This document shows, piece by piece, positions 6,038 through 12,648 of a stretch of DNA of 14,451 nucleotides. The notes below the pieces were generated by a model. It saw nothing but the letters and a program-made list of their open reading frames with translations. It had not been told where the DNA came from and searched no databases. Where the stretch lies: the NCBI GenBank assembly GCA_002067855.1, contig MVQS01000309.1, positions 1-14,451 of the forward strand, read 5' to 3'. Each line of letters opens with the position of its first letter. The first letter of the stretch is position 1. Made by a program: the position numbers and the translations under genes. This DNA comes from Syntrophaceae bacterium PtaB.Bin038. GTDB lineage: Bacteria > Desulfobacterota > Syntrophia > Syntrophales > UBA2192.

Positions 6038-7347
6038 GCGACCTCCTCCTCCTGCTTCCGATCGCGGTCTGTCTCGCCCTGGAAGGGCTTTTCTCGGGAG
6101 GGGAGATCGCACTGATCTCCGCCGACGTCCACCGCATCCGCCAGAGGGCGGAGGCCGGTTCGAAGTCGGCTGCAATTGCCCTGCGGTTGCTCGACAACCC
6201 GGAGTGGTTCCTGGCCACGTGCCTCATGGGGACCGACCTGTGCGTCATCACGGCCACGGCGCTTGCGACGTCCCTCCTGATTTCGGTCTTCGGGCCGGCC
6301 AGGGGGGAATGGGTCTCCGTCGCCGTCATGATCCCCACGATCCTGATCTTCGGCGAGATCGTTCCGAAGAGCTATTTCCGCCATCGCGCCGAGCGCAAGG
6401 CCGTCTTCATCGCGCCTTTCATCTGGGCGGCCTCGTGGGTGTTCTACCCCTTCGTCTTCATGATTTCGAAGATCGCCCGCGGCGCCGTCTACACCCTCGC
6501 AGGCGAGAGAGGGAAACTGTCCCTGCCCTACATCACCAAGGACGGCCTCAAGCATCTTCTGCACGAGGAGGCGCTCGGCACGGACGTGAAACACATGGAG
6601 AAGGAGATGGTCGACCGCATCTTCGATTTCTCGGAGACGAGCGTGGGACAGGTCATGGTGCCCGTCTCCAACGTGGCGGCCCTCGAGGAGAACGCCACTT
6701 TCGGGGACGCCTCGAAGCTCATCAACGAGACGGGCTTCTCCCGGTTCCCCGTGTTCCAGGGGAACGTCATCAACGTCGTCGGCGTCGTGAATGCCTTCGA
6801 CATCCTGAAGACGATGCCGGCCTCGGCCTCCCGGCCCGTCCGCGAAATCCTTCGTCAGCCCCTTTTCGTTCCGGTCAGCAAGCCCGCCGGCGATCTGCTG
6901 CTGGAGATGCAGCGCCGGGGCGAACCGATGGCCGTGGTGGTCGACGAGTACGGCGGTGCTGTGGGCATCGTGACGATCGAGGACATCCTCGAGGAGATCG
7001 TGGGCGACATCCGCGACGAGTACGACAAGCGCGAGCGCGACGTGCGCAAGCTGGCCCCCGGGCGGTACCTGGTGACCGCCCGGATCGCGATTGAGCGGCT
7101 GCAGGAGATCCTCCCCCTCGGCATCCCGGAGGGGCCCTACGAGACGCTGGCCGGGTACCTGCTCCACCAGATGGGGCGGATCCCGCGCAGGATGGAGCAG
7201 TTCCGCGCGGGCGGCATTCAGTACGTCATCGAGGATGCCGATCTGAAGTCCATCCGGCAGGTGCAGGTCATCCTCCCCGCGGACCCCGCGGCCGTGAAGA
7301 AGGAGGAAGGGCCGCCGGAGCCGCAGAGGCCGGTGGGCGGGCTGTAA
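6034..7347 (+). CDS. CNNM/CorC family protein with CBS pair, second paralogue with altered membrane motif
   Basis: This 437-residue paralogue has the same layout: a DUF21/CNNM membrane domain (about 1-150), a CBS pair (about 195-325; QVMVPVSNVAAL, SRFPVF, VVDEYGGAVGIVTIEDILEEIVGDI) and a C-terminal CorC_HlyC domain (YETLAGYLLHQMGRIP). GTG at 6034 overlaps the preceding TGA (GTGA), and GGGAGGGTGA just upstream is a strong ribosome-binding site. EGLFSGGE (17-24) and GEIVPK (107-112) are recognisable. However, the second helix reads GTDLCV (66-71) where the first paralogue has GNEIVN, so both conserved Asn are gone. That suggests altered ion selectivity or a regulatory partner role. A heteromer with the first protein is possible but unproven. 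Confidence 0.9.
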   Translation: MSDLLLLLPIAVCLALEGLFSGGEIALISADVHRIRQRAEAGSKSAAIALRLLDNPEWFLATCLMGTDLCVITATALATSLLISVFGPARGEWVSVAVMIPTILIFGEIVPKSYFRHRAERKAVFIAPFIWAASWVFYPFVFMISKIARGAVYTLAGERGKLSLPYITKDGLKHLLHEEALGTDVKHMEKEMVDRIFDFSETSVGQVMVPVSNVAALEENATFGDASKLINETGFSRFPVFQGNVINVVGVVNAFDILKTMPASASRPVREILRQPLFVPVSKPAGDLLLEMQRRGEPMAVVVDEYGGAVGIVTIEDILEEIVGDIRDEYDKRERDVRKLAPGRYLVTARIAIERLQEILPLGIPEGPYETLAGYLLHQMGRIPRRMEQFRAGGIQYVIEDADLKSIRQVQVILPADPAAVKKEEGPPEPQRPVGGL

Positions 7348-7381
7348 GAAAAACACAAGAGGGCAAGAGGGTAAGAAGGTT
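7345..7381. repeat. Single array of the GGTAAGAG-type octamer repeat after the second corC gene
   Basis: Starting with the TAA stop of the upstream gene, the plus strand carries degenerate 8-nt units related to GGTAAGAG, clearest at about 7358-7373 (CAAGAG / GGCAAGAG / GGTAAGAA). Unit sequence and orientation relative to the preceding gene match the right arm after purD (3203-3234). No inverted partner was found nearby, so this is a half element. Confidence 0.55.
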
Positions 7382-7465
7382 GGGGAGCGGAAAGCAGATT
7401 GCAGGGTCCCTCGAACAATCCGGGAAACGGTTCGCAAAGAAAACAGAACAACGGAAAGGGTCGGG

Positions 7466-8239
7466 ATGAAGACAGGGGACAAAACCTTTGCAACACTGAT
7501 CCTCGCTGCCGGCAAGGGGACGAGGATGAAATCGGACCTCGTGAAGGTCCTGCACCCCGTGGCCGGAAGGCCCATGCTGGATTACGTCCTCAACCTCGCC
7601 GAGCAGATGGGATCCTCCCGGATCGCCCTCATCATCGGTCACCAGGCGGAGCTCGTGGAGTCGCGCTACGGCAGCCGCGGCCTCACGTTCGTCTACCAGC
7701 GGGAACAGCTGGGGACGGGTCACGCCGTCCTCCAGGCCGCAGACGCGTTCGAGGGGTACAGGGGAACAATCCTGATCCTCTGCGGCGATGTGCCCCTTCT
7801 GCAGGTTTCGACGGTCCGCGGCCTGATGGATCGCCACCGCGCCTCCGGCGCGACCCTCACGGTTCTGACGACCCTTCTCGAGGACCCCTTCGGGTACGGC
7901 CGGGTCGTCAAGGACGCCGGGGGCAACGTGCTGGGGATCGTGGAGCACCGGGACGCCACGGACGATCAGAAGAAAATACGCGAGATCAACACGGGCATCT
8001 ACTGCGCCGAGAACCCGTTCCTCTTCGAGGCGGTCCGCGAGATCGGCAACGACAACGCCCAGAAGGAGTACTACTTCACGGACATCTTCTCCATCGCCCG
8101 CCGCAAGGGGGTCCGCACCGCCTCGGTGATCGCGGCCGATCCCGGTGAAGTGATGGGCATCAACTCGCCCGACGACCTCGCGCGGGCCACCCGGATCGTG
8201 CAGGATCGGCTCAAGGAGAAGTTGAAAGACAGCCGGTGA
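7466..8239 (+). CDS. Stand-alone GlmU-type nucleotidyltransferase (UDP-GlcNAc pyrophosphorylase domain only)
   Basis: The protein is a Rossmann-like NTP-transferase of the GlmU N-terminal type. It shows LAAGKGTRM (13-21) with a following conserved Lys (K27 in LVKVLHPVAGRPM), EQLGTGHAV, ILCGDVPLL, INTGIYC and NDNAQKEYYFTDI. The expected reaction is UTP plus GlcNAc-1-phosphate to UDP-GlcNAc. At 257 residues it stops at the linker helix. The left-handed beta-helix acetyltransferase half of classical GlmU (about 450 residues in total) is absent, and the downstream 160 bases encode no remnant of it. Acetylation must come from another gene or the substrate may differ, so I give no glmU symbol. The ATG at 7466 follows GGAAAGGG. 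It lies 118 bases after the corC pair; glmM, the preceding pathway step, is 2.9 kb away on the other strand. Confidence 0.88.
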   Translation: MKTGDKTFATLILAAGKGTRMKSDLVKVLHPVAGRPMLDYVLNLAEQMGSSRIALIIGHQAELVESRYGSRGLTFVYQREQLGTGHAVLQAADAFEGYRGTILILCGDVPLLQVSTVRGLMDRHRASGATLTVLTTLLEDPFGYGRVVKDAGGNVLGIVEHRDATDDQKKIREINTGIYCAENPFLFEAVREIGNDNAQKEYYFTDIFSIARRKGVRTASVIAADPGEVMGINSPDDLARATRIVQDRLKEKLKDSR

Positions 8240-8249
8240 TGACGTAAGA

Positions 8250-8266
8250 GGCCCGCGGAGCGGGCC
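8250..8266 (+). terminator. Possible terminator hairpin after the GlmU-type gene
   Basis: GGCCCGC, a GGA loop and GCGGGCC form a perfect 7-bp GC stem 11 bases after the stop codon. No T-run follows, so it may be only a partial terminator or a 3'-end stabilising hairpin. Confidence 0.45.
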
Positions 8267-8345
8267 CCGAGCGATTGCATTCAGGACTGCTCCCATAACT
8301 TCAAATCCAGCCCGTCTGAATAAAAGCAAGTAGGAAAAATTTCTC

Positions 8346-8374
8346 TTGACATAGTCACCATCAGGTGACATATT
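8346..8374 (+). promoter_or_regulatory. Promoter of the tetR-type gene
   Basis: TTGACA (8346-8351) is a perfect -35 box. After 17 bases CATATT (8369-8374) serves as a -10 with four of six matches. The spacer contains the first operator, and the second operator covers the expected start point. AAAGGAGG (8393-8400) follows as a strong ribosome-binding site before the ATG at 8405. Confidence 0.7.
8354..8369. promoter_or_regulatory. TetR-type operator 1 (16-bp perfect palindrome)
   Basis: GTCACC-ATCA-GGTGAC is a perfect 6-4-6 palindrome lying between the -35 and -10 boxes of the regulator's own promoter, where bound repressor would block RNA polymerase. Confidence 0.75.
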
Positions 8375-8390
8375 GTCACTATACGGTGAC
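8375..8390. promoter_or_regulatory. TetR-type operator 2 (16-bp near-palindrome)
   Basis: GTCACT-ATAC-GGTGAC has the same 6-4-6 form with one mismatched pair. Its centre is 21 bases (two helical turns) from that of operator 1, and both are followed by ACATA-type bases (GGTGACATA at 8364 and 8385). Two regulator dimers on one face of the DNA are plausible. Confidence 0.72.
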
Positions 8391-8404
8391 ATAAAGGAGG
8401 CGTT

Positions 8405-9076
8405 ATGGCATGTTCTTCCGCCAAGAAAAGAGGCACGGCTCTACCCACCCCCTATCGAAACAGGTCTGCCACGAGAGAAAGGTTGGTCAGGGCCGTTGGG
8501 ACGTTGCTGGCGCATAAAGGGTTCACCGCTCTAGGGGTGAATGCCGTGGCCAAGGAAGCGGGTGTGGATAAGGTTTTGATCTACCGCTACTTCGGCGGGA
8601 TGCCTGAACTATTGAAAACCTTTGCCGGCTCTGGAGAGTTCTGGCCTTCTATCGAGGAGTTGACGGGCGGTGATACGGCGACGCTGCGGCAAATGCCACT
8701 GTCAGAGAGTACTGCGATCATTATGCGGAACTACATCAAAGGGCTCCGGCGTCGCGCATTAACACAGGAGATCCTCGCGTGGGAAGCCGTGGAGAGCAAT
8801 GAGCTCACGCAGATCCTGGATAACATTCGGGAGGAGGTCAGCATGGCATTGTTCAAAGAGCTCTCGCCCAGCCTCAAGGGAACCGATGCCGACGTGGCTG
8901 CAATCACGGCTCTGCTCGCCGCTGCAGTGAACTATCTGCTGATCCGTTCTCGTACGATTCGAACATTTAATGGCGTGGACATCCGCAGCGAAGAGGGATG
9001 GAAGCAGCTTGAAACGGCCATCATTGCGGTTTGCCAACAATGCTTTGCACCCCGAGAATCACCGAAAAAGAAGTAA
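8405..9076 (+). CDS. TetR/AcrR family transcriptional regulator
   Basis: The 223-residue protein has a TetR_N DNA-binding domain at about residues 22-70. The helix-turn-helix TALGVNAVAKEAGVDKVLIYRYFGGMPELL (41-70) ends in the family's Y-R-Y-F signature. The C-terminal ligand and dimer domain is helical and not assigned to a known subfamily. The ATG at 8405 follows AAAGGAGG. Two matching palindromes within its promoter make autorepression very likely. The same promoter probably drives the lipoprotein and nitroreductase-fold genes that follow on the strand. The ligand is unknown; a substrate of the exported oxidoreductase is a natural guess. GC content drops visibly from here to about 11040, suggesting acquisition from elsewhere. 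Confidence 0.9.
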   Translation: MACSSAKKRGTALPTPYRNRSATRERLVRAVGTLLAHKGFTALGVNAVAKEAGVDKVLIYRYFGGMPELLKTFAGSGEFWPSIEELTGGDTATLRQMPLSESTAIIMRNYIKGLRRRALTQEILAWEAVESNELTQILDNIREEVSMALFKELSPSLKGTDADVAAITALLAAAVNYLLIRSRTIRTFNGVDIRSEEGWKQLETAIIAVCQQCFAPRESPKKK

Positions 9077-9165
9077 GGCCTCTGTGCCCGACGGGCCATG
9101 AATCCATATGGGCAAGGGCATTACGGAATGACAATCTCTATCACGAAGAAAAGGAGAATCAGGTC

Positions 9166-9810
9166 ATGCACCTTACTCGAAAAATGGGTAATCGGATCAT
9201 CATCGTGCTTTTGTTCGTTTTCGTTATGGCTTTCGCCGGCTGCGCTACCGTGCCGCCGAAGTCCGGTTTTCTGAGTGATTACTCCAAGCTTCATGAAGAC
9301 AGATACGGCAAGAAAAGTCTGTTGTGGTGGGAAAAAGCCTCTTTCGAGTGGCGGAAATATCGAAAACTCATGCTCGATCCCGTGACCGTCCATTTCCACC
9401 CGGAAGCCAAGCCTCGGCAGATCGAGCCTGAAGCAGTCAATGAACTGACCGATTACTTTCGGGAGGCCGTTGAGAAAGAACTCGCCGGAGAGTATTTTAT
9501 CGTGACGACGCCAGGACCGGACGTTCTCAAGATACGGGCGGCCATAACAGAAATCATTCCTGCAAATCCGGCTGTCAATATCGTAACCACGTTAGCGGTG
9601 TTCGTCCCGCTCGATATGGGCGGCGCCGCCATCGAAGCTGAATTCCTGGATTCACAGACCCATGAGGTCTTGGCAATGATGGTCGACAAAAAAATGGCGA
9701 GCCCCGTTGATCTCCGGTTCTATCGGGGGTTCACCACGATGGGTCACGCCAGGGGCGCTATCGAGGCATGGGCCGTAGAGCTTAAGAAAGCACTCAAGAC
9801 GAATCCATGA
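9166..9810 (+). CDS. DUF3313-like lipoprotein
   Basis: From the ATG at 9166 the product has 214 residues and begins with a signal peptide: basic MHLTRKMGNR, a hydrophobic core (11-23) and a lipobox-like FAGC with the lipidated Cys at 26. AAGGAG (9151-9156) lies nine bases upstream. The frame stays open back to 9031, but that would bury the signal peptide, so the short start is used. The mature part opens SGFLSDYSKL and later has LMLDPVTVHF, ELTDYFREAVEKEL, VLKIRAAITEIIP and AAIEAEFLDSQTHEVLAMMVDKK. This matches the DUF3313 pattern of bacterial lipoproteins of unknown function, as recalled rather than searched. Ser at +2 is absent (Ala27), and no Asp at +2 means outer-membrane sorting by the E. 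coli rule. It follows the tetR gene by 89 bases. Confidence 0.83.
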   Translation: MHLTRKMGNRIIIVLLFVFVMAFAGCATVPPKSGFLSDYSKLHEDRYGKKSLLWWEKASFEWRKYRKLMLDPVTVHFHPEAKPRQIEPEAVNELTDYFREAVEKELAGEYFIVTTPGPDVLKIRAAITEIIPANPAVNIVTTLAVFVPLDMGGAAIEAEFLDSQTHEVLAMMVDKKMASPVDLRFYRGFTTMGHARGAIEAWAVELKKALKTNP

Positions 9811-9874
9811 CCGATCGGAGCGTCTTTACAGGAGTGATCACCGATCAACACGATCCAGATTCATCGGTTTTACA

Positions 9875-11014
9875 ATGGTTACTGAAATGAAAATTTCACG
9901 CCGGAAGTTCTTGCACATAGCCGGTACCGGAATGATTTTGGCAGGCGGTCTCCCTCCTCTCAGCGGATGCAGTGGTCTGATACGGGTGGATACCGAAAAA
10001 ACCGAGATTGCCATGACCGGGTTGAGCCGGCACGAGATTGAAATTCTTTACATGGCCTCGCTTTCGCCCAGCGGACATAATACCCAACCCTGGGGCATTA
10101 GAATCATTGCGCCCTATACCTGGATCATCACATCCGATGAACAGCGATGGCTTCCCGCAGTCGATCCCGAGCAGAGAGAAACCCTTCTTTCGATCGGAGC
10201 ATTCATTGAGAACGTGGCGGTTGCGGCGAAATATTATGGATATGAACTTTCCCTGACGATATTGGCAAAAACGTCAAAAGATAGAGATATCGGGCAAGTC
10301 ACGCTGAAAAAGACGAACAATCCCGACCCGGATCCTCTTCTCATGAACAGGATCAAGAGACGAAGAGTCGTACGAAAAGGCTATATGGCCATGGAAGTTG
10401 GCGAGAAAGACGTGGCTTATATCACGAATAAGGATTTCGCTCGCATGCATTATTTTCCACCGCACTCCAGGCAGGGTCGGTATCTTCGTGAAGGAACCAT
10501 TGAGGCCACCCGACAGCAGACATACCGCAGCAGCGCACAGGAAGAGTTGGCGAATTGGATACGATGGTCCGACGACGACGCATTACGCTTCAGAGACGGG
10601 CTGACCCCGGAAGGGATGGAGATAAATGGATTTGCGGGATGGTATGTTCGTAACTTCTACAATCGAGAAGATGTGCTGACGAAAGCATTCAGAGAAGCAA
10701 CGGTCAGGAATGTGGTTCAGCAGGTCAGTACTCATGGTGGCTGGCTCATTATAACCAGTGATGCTTCCGCCGTTGGAGATTTACTGGAAACAGGACGATT
10801 GTTCGAGAGGATGTTTTTGCGAAGTCGTGAAAAGATGATTGCGGTTCATCCGATGACCCAAATACTGGAGGAACCACAATGGCAAAATATGATTGCGACG
10901 GCATTGGGATTATCGGGTCGCGTGCAGTTCATCCTTCGCATCGGATACCTCGAAACCTATCCGGATCCGATTACCCTTCGTCGCCCCGTGAATTGGTTTG
11001 TTCGGAGAGCATAG
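9875..11014 (+). CDS. Tat-exported nitroreductase-fold protein with lipobox (Acg-like)
   Basis: The 379-residue product starts with a twin-arginine signal, SRRKFLHIAG (8-17), a hydrophobic core, and LSGC with Cys at 32. It is therefore probably folded with its cofactor in the cytoplasm, exported by Tat and anchored as a lipoprotein. ASLSPSGHNTQPWGIRII (about 64-81) is the FMN-binding start of the nitroreductase fold. The long C-terminal half, including VSTHGGWLIITSD, fits a duplicated-domain Acg-type member. The reaction is probably FMN-dependent reduction, but substrate and electron donor are unknown, and Acg-type proteins may bind rather than turn over flavin. An alternative ATG at 9887 would give MKISRRKFL. 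Neither start has a good ribosome-binding site. It follows the lipoprotein by 64 bases and ends before a strong terminator. Confidence 0.85.
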   Translation: MVTEMKISRRKFLHIAGTGMILAGGLPPLSGCSGLIRVDTEKTEIAMTGLSRHEIEILYMASLSPSGHNTQPWGIRIIAPYTWIITSDEQRWLPAVDPEQRETLLSIGAFIENVAVAAKYYGYELSLTILAKTSKDRDIGQVTLKKTNNPDPDPLLMNRIKRRRVVRKGYMAMEVGEKDVAYITNKDFARMHYFPPHSRQGRYLREGTIEATRQQTYRSSAQEELANWIRWSDDDALRFRDGLTPEGMEINGFAGWYVRNFYNREDVLTKAFREATVRNVVQQVSTHGGWLIITSDASAVGDLLETGRLFERMFLRSREKMIAVHPMTQILEEPQWQNMIATALGLSGRVQFILRIGYLETYPDPITLRRPVNWFVRRA

Positions 11015-11043
11015 TCATCTTGCCTGACCCCAATACTCGGCGA

Positions 11044-11084
11044 GAAACAAAGACGGCGGGAATCCATCCCGCCGTCTTTGTTTC
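11044..11084. terminator. Bidirectional Rho-independent terminator between the nitroreductase-fold gene and glmM
   Basis: GAAACAAAGACGGCGGGA (11044-11061) and its exact complement (11067-11084) form a perfect 18-bp stem with a 5-base loop. The outer stem is A-rich on the left and T-rich on the right, so each strand presents a GC stem followed by a U-rich tail. It lies midway between the two convergent genes and serves both. Confidence 0.9.
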
Positions 11085-11105
11085 CTTCCCGGGTTTTCCT
11101 GTACC

Positions 11106-12467
11106 CTATTTCATGTTCTTCCGGATCACCTCCGCCAGCTCATTGGCCATGGCCGTGATCTCCTTCTGCGAGGGACCCTCGATCATGACGCGGCAGAGGG
11201 GCTGGGTGCCCGAGAAGCGCACGAGGACGCGCCCCTTGCCGGCGATCTTTCTCTCGGCGTCGGCAATGGCCTTTCGGATGAGGGGTACCGAATCGAGCTC
11301 CAGGCGCTTCTCCACGGTCGTGTTGACCAGGACCTGAGGCAGTGTCGTCATAACGGCCGCCAGCTCCGAGAGGGGCTTCTCCCTTCTCTTCATCACGGCA
11401 AGCACCTGGAGGGCCGAGAAGATCCCGTCGCCCGTCGTCGTGTGGTCGAGGAAGATGAGGTGTCCCGACTGCTCGCCGCCCAGGTTGTACCCCGCCTTCA
11501 GCATCTGCTCCAGAATGTAGCGGTCCCCCACCTGTGTGCGGAGGAGCTTGATGCCGGCCTGTCTCATGGCGATCTCGAACCCCATGTTGCTCATCACGGT
11601 GGCCACGACGGTGTTCCTGCGCAGCGTCTTTCGCGCTTTCATGTCGAGCGCGCAGATCGCCATCAGGTGGTCGCCGTCGACGACGTTGCCCTTCTCGTCG
11701 GCGCAGATCACCCGGTCGGCGTCGCCGTCAAGGGCGATCCCCGCGTGGGCCCTGTGCCTGCGGACGGCGGCCGCGACCGCCTCGGGGTGGGTGGCCCCGC
11801 ACTTGAGGTTGATGTTCCTCCCGTCGGGGCTGTTGGCAATCGGGATCACCTCGGCGCCCAGTTCCTCCAGGACGAGCGGGGCGATACGGTAGCCCGCCCC
11901 ATGGGCGCAGTCGACGACCACCCGGAGACCCTCCAGAGAGAGGGCCTTCGGGAAGGCGTTCTTCAGGAACACGGCGTAACGCCCCTCGGCCCCGGCGATC
12001 TCTTTTGCGCGGCCGAGCGAGGCACCGCAGGGCGCCGACTCGCCGAGGCTGCCGGAGGCCATGAGGGCCTCGATCCGCGCCTCGGCGGCGTCGGGAAGTT
12101 TCAGGCCGTTTCCCTGGAAGATCTTGATCCCGTTGTCCTCGAAGGGGTTGTGGGAGGCGGAGATCATGATGGCGGCGTCGGCCTTCATGTCCTGCGTGAG
12201 AAACGCCACGGCCGGTGTGGGGAGGACCCCCACGGTGAGGGCATCGACGCCCATGGAGCAGATGCCCGCCACGAGGGCGTCCTCGATCATCGGGCCCGAG
12301 AGGCGCGTGTCCCGGCCGATGAGGATGCGGTGCCTGCGCCTGGAGTTTCGGTACAGGTCCGCGACGGCCATTCCCGCCCGCAGCATGAGTGCCGGGGTCA
12401 TGGGGTGCCGGTTGGCCACGCCGCGTATCCCGTCGGTCCCGAAGAGCTTACGTTCCGTCTCCGCCAT
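11106..12467 (-). CDS. glmM: Phosphoglucosamine mutase GlmM
   Basis: GlmM converts glucosamine-6-phosphate to glucosamine-1-phosphate in the UDP-GlcNAc pathway for peptidoglycan and LPS. The 453-residue protein has all four phosphohexomutase regions: KLFGTDGIRG at the N-terminus, ISASHNPFEDNGIK with the phosphorylated Ser at 105, the Mg-binding loop DGDADR, and GGEQSGHLI for sugar binding. The terminal phosphate loop reads RFSGTQPLCRVMIEG, with Gln where many relatives have Glu (SGTEP). An upstream TTG at 12476 keeps the frame open, but GGAGG abuts it directly. The same GGAGG is nine bases from the ATG at 12467, so the ATG is the start. It is transcribed convergently with the accessory block and divergently from dusB. 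Confidence 0.96.
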   Translation of the reverse strand: MAETERKLFGTDGIRGVANRHPMTPALMLRAGMAVADLYRNSRRRHRILIGRDTRLSGPMIEDALVAGICSMGVDALTVGVLPTPAVAFLTQDMKADAAIMISASHNPFEDNGIKIFQGNGLKLPDAAEARIEALMASGSLGESAPCGASLGRAKEIAGAEGRYAVFLKNAFPKALSLEGLRVVVDCAHGAGYRIAPLVLEELGAEVIPIANSPDGRNINLKCGATHPEAVAAAVRRHRAHAGIALDGDADRVICADEKGNVVDGDHLMAICALDMKARKTLRRNTVVATVMSNMGFEIAMRQAGIKLLRTQVGDRYILEQMLKAGYNLGGEQSGHLIFLDHTTTGDGIFSALQVLAVMKRREKPLSELAAVMTTLPQVLVNTTVEKRLELDSVPLIRKAIADAERKIAGKGRVLVRFSGTQPLCRVMIEGPSQKEITAMANELAEVIRKNMK

Positions 12468-12553
12468 AGGGTACAACCTCCACCGGCTGCGCCGGAACGG
12501 GTTGGATTCACGTGAAAATACCCGTTTCGGAACCGGTGAAAAAAACCGGCCCG

Positions 12554-12559
12554 TTTATA
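12554..12559 (-). promoter_or_regulatory. Candidate -10 box for glmM
   Basis: TATAAA on the minus strand lies about 87 bases before the glmM ATG. The sequence 17 bases upstream (TTCAAT-like) is a poor -35, so only the -10 is proposed. Confidence 0.3.
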
Positions 12560-12610
12560 GCACGGACGACGGCGGAATTGAAGTTTTTTCCTTGCAAAGG
12601 CGGTCCCCGA

Positions 12611-12625
12611 CCCCTAAGTTAGGGG
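12611..12625. repeat. Perfect 15-bp palindrome in the dusB upstream region
   Basis: CCCCTAA-G-TTAGGGG is an exact palindrome around a single central base, 24 bases before the dusB ATG. It overlaps the position of a possible -10 (TAAGTT, 12615-12620, 17 bases from TTGCAA at 12592). It may be an operator or a small leader hairpin; no known regulator was recognised. Confidence 0.45.
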
Positions 12626-12648
12626 AAACTCCGGGCGGAAACGAAACG

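Noticed and set aside
5902..7575. A 557-codon minus-strand frame opposite the second corC gene
   Set aside because: The conserved CorC protein is on the other strand; this frame has His/Arg/Asp-rich sequence without family features.
7268..8392. A 374-codon minus-strand frame opposite the GlmU-type gene
   Set aside because: It is a shadow of a clearly conserved nucleotidyltransferase and crosses the tetR promoter.
9811..9874. Short palindromes CCGATCGG and GTGATCAC before the nitroreductase-fold gene, considered as further TetR operators
   Set aside because: They do not match the GTCAC-N6-GTGAC form and are only 8 bases long.
12061..12648. An N-terminal extension of dusB by 196 codons
   Set aside because: The extension runs antisense through glmM; the Dus family N-terminus starts at the ATG at 12649.
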